From Cloacimonetes bacterium UBA5284 (GTDB taxonomy: Bacteria > Cloacimonadota > Cloacimonadia > Cloacimonadales > Cloacimonadaceae), in contig DHSO01000020.1 of the NCBI GenBank assembly GCA_002410505.1, positions 1-12,030 on the forward strand: a stretch of 12,030 nucleotides of DNA. The letters run 5' to 3'. The notes below the pieces were generated by a model. The model saw nothing but the letters and a program-made list of their open reading frames with translations. It had not been told where the DNA came from and did no database searches. This document shows positions 1-6,616 of the stretch, piece by piece. Each line of letters begins with the position of its first letter. The stretch's first letter is position 1. The translations under genes and the position numbers were made by a program.

Positions 1-115
1 GAAAACATTGGACAATGTAGGCCACGATGCCGGCGGCAGCAGTACTAAACATCACCAATGCATCCATCACTGAAAAAGACCATTGAATAATGGGAGCATG
101 AGGCTTCAGCTCCAT
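1..115 (-). CDS. Possible 5' fragment of a membrane-protein gene, cut by the left edge
   Basis: A minus-strand frame is open from a stop at 152-154 to the left edge of the window. The only convenient ATG is at 115-113, which would leave about 38 visible residues. The N-terminal stretch resembles MELKPHAPIIQWSF, and a hydrophobic, alanine-rich stretch (DALVMFSTAAAGIVAYIV) follows that could be a membrane segment. No Shine-Dalgarno sequence precedes the ATG, and the open length is short enough to arise by chance. I do not recognise a family. If real, this gene is divergent from the acetyltransferase gene at 303. It could equally be a degraded remnant or non-coding. Nothing recognisable lies between about 155 and 206. 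Confidence 0.25.
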   Translation of the reverse strand, partial: MELKPHAPIIQWSFSVMDALVMFSTAAAGIVAYIVQCF

Positions 116-243
116 ACACAAGAGTGCCGGGTGGGAATAGACTGCATCATTTCAAAGCGTTATTCTGCGGCAGTAAAAGTGCAGGTTGCCGGAGATGCGG
201 CTTCAAATGAGGATCACGAACAAGGCAGCAACAAAAAAAGTGA

Positions 244-272
244 TTGCTAAAAATACCGAAAATACGTATTAT
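244..272 (+). promoter_or_regulatory. Candidate sigma70-type promoter for the GNAT/DUF2156 pair
   Basis: TTGCTA (244-249, 4 of 6 to the -35 consensus) and TATTAT (267-272, 5 of 6 to the -10 consensus) are separated by exactly 17 bp in an AT-rich stretch. Transcription would start near 279, giving a short leader of about 24 nt before the ATG at 303. The -10 box overlaps an inverted repeat at 269-289. This is by inspection only. Confidence 0.42.
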
Positions 273-289
273 GTCTATAAAAGACATAA
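269..289. repeat. Perfect 8-bp inverted repeat overlapping the candidate -10 and start site
   Basis: TTATGTCT (269-276) and AGACATAA (282-289) are perfect reverse complements around a 5-base spacer ATAAA. The repeat covers the candidate -10 box and the expected transcription start of the GNAT gene, which is where a repressor operator would sit. There is no T-run after it and the arms are AT-rich, so it is a poor intrinsic terminator. An operator role is inference. Confidence 0.5.
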
Positions 290-302
290 GTGGAAATAAA
301 AA

Positions 303-722
303 ATGAAAGATATATCTTATCATATTGTAAAAGAATCAGATAATGCTCGTATTCTGGAGCTTTATCGTGCTGCCGGCTGGTGGCAGATGGATGAAAACCC
401 CGAATATCTCAAGACCGTTGCAGGCATCATCAAACAAAGTTTCTGTTTTGTAATCGCCAAGCGCGGTGACGAAATCATCGGTATGGGCAGAGCTATCTCG
501 GACGGCCTTAGCGATGCCTACATCCAGGATGTAACGGTTTGGGAAGCTGAGCGCGGTAAGGGCATCGGCAAGGGTATTATCCGCGAGCTCTTGCGCTTTT
601 TGAAAGAGCAGAATCTACAATGGATCGGCCTCATCAGCGAACCTGGTTATGAGGATTTTTATGCCAGGCTCGGTTTCAACGAAATGAAATCCTACACTCC
701 CTTCCTATATTCGGAAGATTAA
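303..722 (+). CDS. GNAT-family N-acetyltransferase
   Basis: A small (139 aa) cytosolic acetyl-CoA-dependent acyltransferase of the GNAT fold. The acetyl-CoA pyrophosphate-binding motif A is clear: the beta strand AYIQDVTVW (72-80) is followed by RGKGIGKG (84-91, matching R/Q-x-x-G-x-G/A) and the helix IIRELLRFL. The C-terminal YEDFYARLGF (116-125) is the usual motif B region. The length is normal for a single-domain GNAT. The acceptor substrate cannot be read from sequence. The start has only a weak GGA 8 nt upstream, but the alignment-like N-terminus (ISYHIVKESD) fits. The stop is 3 bp before the ATG of the DUF2156 gene, whose GGAAG ribosome-binding site lies inside the last codons of this gene, so the two are probably co-transcribed and translationally coupled. 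Confidence 0.9.
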   Translation: MKDISYHIVKESDNARILELYRAAGWWQMDENPEYLKTVAGIIKQSFCFVIAKRGDEIIGMGRAISDGLSDAYIQDVTVWEAERGKGIGKGIIRELLRFLKEQNLQWIGLISEPGYEDFYARLGFNEMKSYTPFLYSED

Positions 723-725
723 TCT

Positions 726-1655
726 ATGAATTCAGAAACGAAAATGCCGGGGCTGAAAGCTCTGGATATCAGCGATACATTTATGCTGAGAGAATACCTT
801 GGCAAATGGCCGCGAGAACACTGTGACTATACCATCACAAATCTCATTGTGTGGGGAAAGATCTACCACAACCACTACCTCATCCACAAAGAACGCCTAG
901 TGGTATTGAATCCGAAATATCAATATATCCTCTTTCCGGTGGGGCCATACCTGAGCCCGAAGGAATTGAAGGACTTGGTCTTGATGTTTCGTCCATACTA
1001 TCCCGAAGCGCAGATTATCCTGTACCCGCACGACTACTGTGAGCAGTATCCCGAAGTGCACGAAATCTTTGAGATATTTGAAGACAGGGATTGGGCTGAC
1101 TATGTGTACAGCGTTGAAAGCATGGTGCAGTTAAGGGGTAAAAAACTGGCGAAAAAGAAGAATCTGATCTCTCAATTCAGGCGCGCGCATCCGGAATACA
1201 AGGTGTTGAAAATGACAGAGGATCGCATGAAATACATCCTGAAATTTACGCATAAATGGCGCCGGGAACGTAGTGCAGAAGGGATCTATCTGATGACGGA
1301 GATCAAAGCCATCGAAAACACTCTGGAGGCTTGGCGCAATCTACCGGTGGAGGGGATTATCATCTGTCTGCGCAATAAGATAGTGGCATATTCCATATTC
1401 AGTCCTCAAGGTCCGGATATGGTAACGGTGCATTTTGAGAAGTTTGATCCCGATAAGAAGGGCTCGGCACAGGTAATTACCTGGGAGACTGCGCGCTACC
1501 TGGAAAACCGCTACACTTGGATCAACCGCGAGCAGGATATCGGATTGGAGGGGCTGAGACAAGCCAAGCTCAGCTATGTTCCGGATCGATTTTCCCGCTT
1601 CTATGGCTCCAGGCTAAAAGGAGATACAGTAGGGCGGCCAATGCCAGAAAACTGA
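726..1655 (+). CDS. DUF2156 / LPG_synthase_C-like domain protein
   Basis: A 309-aa soluble protein of the DUF2156 family, related to the C-terminal GNAT-fold domain of phosphatidylglycerol lysyltransferase (MprF). Family hallmarks are the N-terminal HCDYTITNLIVW (32-43), the central SVESMVQLRGKKLAKKKNLI (129-148), HFEKFDPDKKGSAQVI (236-251) and INREQDIGLEGLRQAKLSY (266-284). There are no membrane helices, unlike MprF, so it is probably a cytosolic aminoacyl- or acyl-transferase of unknown substrate. GGAAG lies 8 nt before the ATG. The preceding gene is also GNAT-fold, which suggests the two act together. The last 28 codons are shared, antisense, with the convergent gene ending at 1570; the conserved core ends at about YVPDRFSRFY (284-293), so some of that core lies inside the overlap. 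Confidence 0.88.
   Translation: MNSETKMPGLKALDISDTFMLREYLGKWPREHCDYTITNLIVWGKIYHNHYLIHKERLVVLNPKYQYILFPVGPYLSPKELKDLVLMFRPYYPEAQIILYPHDYCEQYPEVHEIFEIFEDRDWADYVYSVESMVQLRGKKLAKKKNLISQFRRAHPEYKVLKMTEDRMKYILKFTHKWRRERSAEGIYLMTEIKAIENTLEAWRNLPVEGIIICLRNKIVAYSIFSPQGPDMVTVHFEKFDPDKKGSAQVITWETARYLENRYTWINREQDIGLEGLRQAKLSYVPDRFSRFYGSRLKGDTVGRPMPEN
1570..1655. other. 86-bp convergent coding overlap
   Basis: The 3' ends of the DUF2156 gene (+, stop at 1653-1655) and the C5-epimerase-like gene (-, stop at 1572-1570) overlap tail to tail. The segment encodes residues 282-309 of the plus-strand protein and 306-333 of the minus-strand protein, including most of the latter's C-terminal membrane helix (301-321). 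No terminator-like hairpin with a T-run is visible in or near the overlap, so read-through transcripts antisense to each other are expected. Confidence 0.8.
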
Positions 1656-2571
1656 GCATAAAAGCAGCAATGCGGCGAGGACGGGGATTCAGCAGCATCT
1701 GCCAGATCACCGGATAGCTGTCCGCACGTTGCCAGCGTTCGCGATAGGCCCGCAAGACCGGATCCTGTTTCAGTTCCATCAATTTGCTCAGCAGCATGAT
1801 GTGGCGCTTGTGGTACATTCTTCCAGCTTTATCTCCTGCCAGATTGTAGTAACTATAGCCATGATAATCAAATTCCGGCAGTTTGGATTTCAGAGCTGAA
1901 AAACCCGCCTCAAAGAGTTCCATAGCCAGAGGATTGCGGGTAAGCTCATAATATTTGTGCAGATGCAGCAAGGTACTCATCATTCCGCTAAGAGAATAAT
2001 AGGGCTCATCTGCCGGGTATTCCATAAACCAGGTGCTGCTGTCTGAAAGGGCAAAGGACAGGCCTCCCTTACCGGGTTTCAGGCTATTGAGCATCTTTTC
2101 GGCGATGGTAAGGGTCTGTATATCCCTATCCATTCCGGCTCTGGCTGCCAGAGCGTTCATGCCCACGGATTGCGTGAGTGCGGAGGCCCAGGGAGCCTTT
2201 TGATTGTATTTGGGATAATCGAAATCGTAGCTGAGAAAGGCGAGAGAATCGCGCAACACAATCTGGGATAAGAGCTTGTTTGTAAGTGTTATAAATACAT
2301 CGGAGTCTGCTCCCAGTTTGCGACGATCATTGGCTTTCAAGGCTTCACTTGCGATAAACAGGGGATTGTAGTGTTTCTCTCCGTTATTGTACAGCTGCAT
2401 GGGGATGTTTTGCTCGTCGCGGACGGTAGTCTGATTGAAGGGACTGCCGAAAATTCCGGCTTTGAGCTGTTCTGCCACGCTGTAGATTTGGATCTCTGCC
2501 ACTTGCCATACAACGCTGACGAATAATAGAGAGATGAGAGAAGCGAGCAGCAGGATGAGCTTTTTGGACAT
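1570..2571 (-). CDS. Membrane-anchored protein with D-glucuronyl C5-epimerase C-terminal domain
   Basis: A 333-aa protein with an N-terminal hydrophobic segment (about 4-22) and a second helix near the C-terminus (301-321). Between them lies a domain resembling the C-terminal alpha/alpha-barrel of D-glucuronyl C5-epimerases (C5-epim_C family): WASALTQSVGMNALAA (128-143), EPYYSLSGMMSTLLHLHKYY (189-208), FEAGFSALKSKLPEFD (220-235), then YSYYNL (239-244) and YHKRHI (253-258). The last two correspond to the Y-D-L and D-Y-H-x-x-H-I motifs of animal heparan glucuronyl C5-epimerase as I recall it, with both tyrosines retained (Y242, Y253) but a shorter loop between them. It lacks that enzyme's N-terminal beta domain, so the activity is uncertain; a role on an envelope polysaccharide is inference. 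AAGGAG lies 10 nt before the ATG, inside znuB, whose TAG stop directly abuts this start. Confidence 0.72.
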   Translation of the reverse strand: MSKKLILLLASLISLLFVSVVWQVAEIQIYSVAEQLKAGIFGSPFNQTTVRDEQNIPMQLYNNGEKHYNPLFIASEALKANDRRKLGADSDVFITLTNKLLSQIVLRDSLAFLSYDFDYPKYNQKAPWASALTQSVGMNALAARAGMDRDIQTLTIAEKMLNSLKPGKGGLSFALSDSSTWFMEYPADEPYYSLSGMMSTLLHLHKYYELTRNPLAMELFEAGFSALKSKLPEFDYHGYSYYNLAGDKAGRMYHKRHIMLLSKLMELKQDPVLRAYRERWQRADSYPVIWQMLLNPRPRRIAAFMLSFLALAALLYLLLAWSHRSGKIDPEHS

Positions 2572-3360
2572 CTATGAAATTCTCCTTCTAAAGACAAAAC
2601 TGAATGCATAGAGTGAGGCTTGGCAGATCACGATGGTAGCGCCGGTGGGCAGATTCAGCGCAAATGACAGCGCGAAACCGATCAGCGCTGAGACAATGGC
2701 CACAAGCACCGCAGCGATGATGGCAGTGTGCAACTTGCGCACTAGATTGAAGGCTATAACCGCCGGCAGGATCAATTGCGCGGTAACCAGTATGATGCCC
2801 GCGCTCTTAAGATTGAAGACAATATTGGCTGCCAACAGCAGATAGAAGAGCTTGTCCACTGCGCGGGTAGGGATGCGGAATACTTTGGACATTTCTGCAT
2901 TATAGCTGAGATAAAACAGTTCTTTGTAGAAAAACAAGACAAAGGCGATATTGAGGACGTTCAGGATGCCCAGAGCCCACAATTCTGTGCTTGAGATGAG
3001 CAGTACATTACCAAAAAGATAGCTGGAGAGATCGAAAGTATAATTTCGGGATGTCGAGATGAGGATGATACCCAAAGCCATAGAGAGTGAGAGGAAAATG
3101 GTAATGGTATTGGCTTCCTGTATTTTGTGTCGTTTTGCCAGCCAGGATATTCCCAAGGCTACGGCACTTACGAAAACAAAAGCTCCCAGGGTGAGATTGA
3201 TGCCGGTGATGATGGCGATTGCGATGCCGGCAAAGGCGATGTGAGAAAGAGCTTCGCCCATATAAGAGATGCGGCGCAGCGTTACATAAGGGGCAAAAAC
3301 GGCCAGCGATATCCCGCTGAGCAAGGCGCCAAAGAGCGCACTCAAAAGAAATCCCGGCAT
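2572..3360 (-). CDS. znuB: Zinc ABC transporter permease ZnuB
   Basis: A 262-aa inner-membrane permease of the ABC-3 family (ZnuB/TroC/MntB), which forms the channel for zinc delivered by ZnuA and powered by ZnuC. The sequence is almost entirely hydrophobic, with 7-8 predicted membrane segments. Family motifs are YMGEALSHIAFAGIA (33-47), YLFGNVLLIS (114-123), SAGIILVTAQLILPA (186-200, the loop that contacts the ATPase) and NLPTGATIV (236-244). Length is typical. Its ATG overlaps the znuC stop by one base (TGATG), with AAAGGA just upstream, so translation is coupled. Metal choice (zinc rather than manganese or iron) rests on the neighbouring binding protein. Confidence 0.92.
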   Translation of the reverse strand: MPGFLLSALFGALLSGISLAVFAPYVTLRRISYMGEALSHIAFAGIAIAIITGINLTLGAFVFVSAVALGISWLAKRHKIQEANTITIFLSLSMALGIILISTSRNYTFDLSSYLFGNVLLISSTELWALGILNVLNIAFVLFFYKELFYLSYNAEMSKVFRIPTRAVDKLFYLLLAANIVFNLKSAGIILVTAQLILPAVIAFNLVRKLHTAIIAAVLVAIVSALIGFALSFALNLPTGATIVICQASLYAFSFVFRRRIS

Positions 3361-4088
3361 CAGTAGTCCTTTTCGATCAGGCGTACAGTATCGCCAAAAG
3401 TTTTATGAATGATATCTGCGTTCACCAATTCGGAGTGATTGTGGCAGTGCAGACGGCGGTTCAGACAGATCAGGTAATTGCAATACTCACTAAGTGTATG
3501 CAGATCGTGGGAGATGGTGATCACGGTCTTGCCTGCGTCATTCAGCTTTTTCAGCAGTTCAAAGAAGCTGCTTACGCCGTTGCGATCGATGCCGGCTTCC
3601 GGCTCGTCCAGAATGAGGTATTTGCTGTTTCCAAGTATCGCCCGGGATAGCATTACGCGTTGAAATTCACCGCCGCTGAGGCTGCCGATGCGGGCAGAAG
3701 CTTTCGTTTCAATGCCACACTGTCGCATCGCATCCAGAGCTTTTTGTTTATGTTCTTTACCGCAGCGTTTTCCCCAGCCCAGAGTACCGGCGATGCCCAT
3801 CAGGGTGATGTCCAGAGCGGTAGCCGGAAAGCTGCGGTCGTATTCCTCACGTTGGGGCAGATAGCCGAAGCCATGTTTTTTTAACCATTTATCTTGTGGC
3901 ACGCCGTCGATGCTGATGCTGCCTTCCTGGATTTCCAAGAGGCCCATGATCAGCTTTATGAGTGTAGATTTTCCGGCTCCATTGGGGCCTATGATGGCGG
4001 CGAAGACCCCATCCGGAATCTCGAGATTGATGTCTTCCAGAATGCTTTTCCCGCTTAGCTTGTATTGTAAGTCTTGTACTTGAATCAT
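3360..4088 (-). CDS. znuC: Zinc ABC transporter ATP-binding protein ZnuC
   Basis: A 242-aa cytoplasmic ATPase that energises the ZnuB channel. All nucleotide-binding elements are present: Walker A GPNGAGKST (34-42), Q-loop glutamine Q79 in GYLPQR, signature LSGGE (137-141), Walker B YLILDEP (157-163) with catalytic glutamate E162, and H-loop H194 in ISHD. The C-terminal CLNRRLHCHNHSE (208-220) is the Cys/His-rich stretch common in metal-transporter ATPases of the ZnuC type. The spacing to znuA is 28 bp; the Shine-Dalgarno is weak (GAAG). It overlaps znuB by one base. Confidence 0.94.
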   Translation of the reverse strand: MIQVQDLQYKLSGKSILEDINLEIPDGVFAAIIGPNGAGKSTLIKLIMGLLEIQEGSISIDGVPQDKWLKKHGFGYLPQREEYDRSFPATALDITLMGIAGTLGWGKRCGKEHKQKALDAMRQCGIETKASARIGSLSGGEFQRVMLSRAILGNSKYLILDEPEAGIDRNGVSSFFELLKKLNDAGKTVITISHDLHTLSEYCNYLICLNRRLHCHNHSELVNADIIHKTFGDTVRLIEKDY

Positions 4089-4116
4089 AATATCTTCTAT
4101 GGCAGAGATGGCTGCT

Positions 4117-5043
4117 TCAAAAGGCCTGCTTCATGGCTTCCCAATTAGTCAGGATCAATTCCGTGATGGTGGTGGCATTCAGCGAACCGCCGATGGGATC
4201 CAGGCTGGCGATTTGCAGATCGTATTCTTTGGCCAAAACTTCGGCGGATCTGGGATCTTGCTGGGGCTCCACAAAGATGCAACGCACACCGTGCTCGCGG
4301 ATTTTGGCACCCAGATTCACTAAATCCCTGGGGGAAGGTTCCTTGCCCGGAGAACTTTGCACCCAGCCCAGATAGTGGATGTCATAATCGCGGCAAAAGT
4401 AGTGGAAACTATTGTGATATGTAACCAGAGCGGGGTCGGTGAAAGTCTTGCGCTCGTTTTTGATGAGTTCATCGGCGGCGCTCAATTCGCTGTATATGGT
4501 CTCATAATTGTGGTTAATCAGCGGGGCAAAATCCGTGAATCGCTCCACCAATTCCGCTTTAAGTTTTGTAGCCAGCTTCATCATCATTCGGGGAGAAGTC
4601 CACAGATGGGGGTCGCTGCCGGTATGGTGGTGATGCTCATCTTCTGTCTGGTGGTTGTGTATCAGCTGTTCCCGTACTTGATTCAGAGAATCCAGAGCGA
4701 TCAGATCGCTGAGCAGCAAGGAACTGTCGATCAGTTTATTGCCGGCTTTATCCAGGCTTTGCTTCAGCATATCTTCCAGGCCCAAGCCATTGATTACGAT
4801 CAGTTCCGCTTTGTGCAAGTCCTTCAGATCGGAGGGTTGGGGGCTGAAAGAGTGCACTGAGGCATTTGGCGGGATCATGCTTCTCACCTCGATGGCATCT
4901 CCTACCATCTGTTTGAGCAACAACTCATAAGGATGGATGGAGCTGAGGATGAGTGGTCCCTTGTCTTGATTTTTATCAACCGGTGCCTTGCAAGCGCCGA
5001 GGCAAATAAGAATAAAGCTAAGTATATAGACTATTTTTTTCAT
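4117..5043 (-). CDS. znuA: Zinc-binding lipoprotein ZnuA (periplasmic)
   Basis: A 308-aa metal-binding component of the ABC importer, family A-I cluster (TroA/ZnuA). Residues 1-18 form a lipoprotein signal peptide with lipobox LGAC, so Cys18 should be lipidated and the protein tethered facing the periplasm. Likely zinc ligands are H64 (SVHSF), H146 (DPHLW), H210 (TYHNSF) and D282 (LDPIGG). A His/acid-rich loop HNHQTEDEHHHH (129-140), typical of zinc-specific rather than manganese-specific members, favours zinc. The start is chosen at 5043, although the frame stays open to 5280, because AAGGAG lies 5 nt upstream and the signal peptide begins exactly there; the upstream extension is antisense to pepA and non-secretory. 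I see no convincing Zur box in the 68-bp gap upstream. Confidence 0.93.
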   Translation of the reverse strand: MKKIVYILSFILICLGACKAPVDKNQDKGPLILSSIHPYELLLKQMVGDAIEVRSMIPPNASVHSFSPQPSDLKDLHKAELIVINGLGLEDMLKQSLDKAGNKLIDSSLLLSDLIALDSLNQVREQLIHNHQTEDEHHHHTGSDPHLWTSPRMMMKLATKLKAELVERFTDFAPLINHNYETIYSELSAADELIKNERKTFTDPALVTYHNSFHYFCRDYDIHYLGWVQSSPGKEPSPRDLVNLGAKIREHGVRCIFVEPQQDPRSAEVLAKEYDLQIASLDPIGGSLNATTITELILTNWEAMKQAF

Positions 5044-5048
5044 GGTAT

Positions 5049-5054
5049 CTCCTT
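5049..5054 (-). promoter_or_regulatory. Shine-Dalgarno that fixes the znuA start
   Basis: AAGGAG on the minus strand, 5 nt before the ATG at 5043. It decides between this start and an ATG 79 codons upstream that would place the lipoprotein signal in the middle of the protein. Confidence 0.8.
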
Positions 5055-5111
5055 GAAAAAGCAGGTCTGGGTCTCGGATGGGACCCGGATCAGCAACGAT
5101 ATAGGATGGCC

Positions 5112-6590
5112 TTATTCCATGCTTCGAATAAGTTGTGTCAGCAAGCGAACTCCCACTCCGGTTGCGCCCGCGATTTCTCCACCGCCAGCCTTGTCTTTCA
5201 TGGCTGTGCCGGCGATGTCCACATGGATCCAAGGTTTGTCCTGCACAAATTCTTCGATGAACAGCGCTGCAGTGATGCATCCTGCCAGCGGGCCACCGAT
5301 GTTTTTCAGATCAGCCAGCTCGGATTTGAGCAACTCTTTATAGTCTTTATGCAGGGGCATGCGCCAGATTTTCTCACCGCTGTTTTCGGAGGCTTCACGC
5401 AGCTTTTCATACCATGCATCATCATTGCTCAAGACAGCGGAATAGTCTTTACCAAGCGCGGCTACCGCAGCGCCGGTGAGGGTGGCGATATCCAGCACAT
5501 AATCCACTTTTTCTTTCTCCAGAGCATAGTGGATGGCGTCGATAAGGGTCAATCTACCTTCGGCATCGGTGTTGTGGACCTCGATGGTTTTACCCGCCAT
5601 GGAGGTGATGATGTCGCCGGGGCGATAGGCATTGGAGCCGATCATGTTTTCCGCGGCACCGATCACGCCCAGCACATTCACTTTCAGCTTCAGGGTTGCG
5701 ATTGCCGCCATAGCGCCGATTACTGCCGCGGCACCGCCCATGTCGCTTTTCATGCTTACCATGCTGGGACCGGGTTTCAGGCTGTAGCCGCCGGAATCGA
5801 ATGTGAGGCCTTTGCCCACCAGAGCTACCAGCTGATGTTTCTTGTCCGGATTGCCGTTGTAGCGCATAAGGATCAGCTTGGGCTCGCTTTTGGAACCTTT
5901 GGCCACAGAGAGCAGAGCTTCCATTTTGAGGCGTCTCAGTTTATCCTGAGAGTAGATGTCTATGGCAAAGCCATACTGCAAAGCGGCCTTTTTGGCTTGA
6001 TCGGCAAGGTTTTCGGGGTTCATCACATTGGGCGGTTCGTTCACTAGATCGCGGGCAAGGTTTGTGGCTTCGGCGTAGATTCTGCCTTCCAGGATGCCGC
6101 GGTTCAGGTGGCGATTGGTTTTGGCAAAATAGATGAGGTGGATGCTTTCGATCTCATGGCTTTTATCGTCACTGAGGTATTTATTGAACCTGTAAGCGTT
6201 CAGGATGGCTGTTTCTGCCAGGATTTGGCCCAGATTCACTTCGCTGATCCCGGTCTCAAATCCAAACATCAGATACACTTGATTTGCCTTCAAGCGGCTT
6301 GCTTCACGCCAGCAAGCAGCGAAGATATTTCTCAGCAAAGTGGCATCCAGCTTTTCCCGGTCTCCGGCACCAGCCAATATGATGTATTGTGGTTTTTTAC
6401 CGATCATCCGGGTGAAACTGCGGATGCGAGAGCTTTCAAAGTGAAAATCCTCGCTCTTTGTGAAGTGTTCTATAGCGTCTGCGGTATCGGCATCCAGCAA
6501 ATCCAGCTCCGATATATTCGCGTCTTCTTCATGAATAAGTATCAGGGTTTCGATATGTTCCGGTATCTTACGACTAACATCGATTTTCAT
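5112..6590 (-). CDS. pepA: Leucyl aminopeptidase, M17 family (PepA)
   Basis: A 492-aa cytosolic aminopeptidase that removes N-terminal residues from peptides using two metal ions, usually zinc or manganese, and works as a hexamer. The catalytic domain carries every expected residue: K260 and D265 in VGKGLTFDSGG, K272 in SLKP, D283 in KSDMGGAAAV, and the M17 signature NTDAEGRL (340-347) with D342, E344 and R346. LARDLVNEPPN (178-188) is the usual linker motif before the catalytic domain, and residues 1-160 match the divergent N-terminal M17 domain. Length is normal. AAGGAG sits 5 nt before the ATG. It lies 26 bp after the barrel-peptidase gene and 68 bp before znuA, so it is probably in the same transcript. 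E. coli PepA also binds DNA; nothing here shows whether this one does. Confidence 0.95.
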   Translation of the reverse strand: MKIDVSRKIPEHIETLILIHEEDANISELDLLDADTADAIEHFTKSEDFHFESSRIRSFTRMIGKKPQYIILAGAGDREKLDATLLRNIFAACWREASRLKANQVYLMFGFETGISEVNLGQILAETAILNAYRFNKYLSDDKSHEIESIHLIYFAKTNRHLNRGILEGRIYAEATNLARDLVNEPPNVMNPENLADQAKKAALQYGFAIDIYSQDKLRRLKMEALLSVAKGSKSEPKLILMRYNGNPDKKHQLVALVGKGLTFDSGGYSLKPGPSMVSMKSDMGGAAAVIGAMAAIATLKLKVNVLGVIGAAENMIGSNAYRPGDIITSMAGKTIEVHNTDAEGRLTLIDAIHYALEKEKVDYVLDIATLTGAAVAALGKDYSAVLSNDDAWYEKLREASENSGEKIWRMPLHKDYKELLKSELADLKNIGGPLAGCITAALFIEEFVQDKPWIHVDIAGTAMKDKAGGGEIAGATGVGVRLLTQLIRSME

Positions 6591-6616
6591 GGTGTCTCCT
6601 TAATCTATCTGCATTC

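Noticed and set aside
1640..1690. Bidirectional terminator expected between the convergent genes
   Set aside because: No GC-rich stem followed by a T-run was found on either strand in or around the overlap.
5056..5086. Possible terminator or attenuator between pepA and znuA (GGGTC/GACCC stem, loop of 8, then T5 on the minus strand)
   Set aside because: The stem is only 5 bp before a mismatch, the T-run starts too far from it, and the T-run is next to the znuA ribosome-binding site.
5044..5280. A longer znuA with 79 extra N-terminal residues starting at 5280
   Set aside because: The extension is antisense to the 3' end of pepA, is rich in Arg/His without secretory character, and would bury the lipoprotein signal; a strong AAGGAG precedes the ATG at 5043.
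5106..6047. 313-codon open frame on the plus strand opposite pepA
   Set aside because: The opposite strand carries all M17 catalytic motifs. The plus-strand translation is His/Gln/Phe-rich with no family signal, typical of an antisense shadow.
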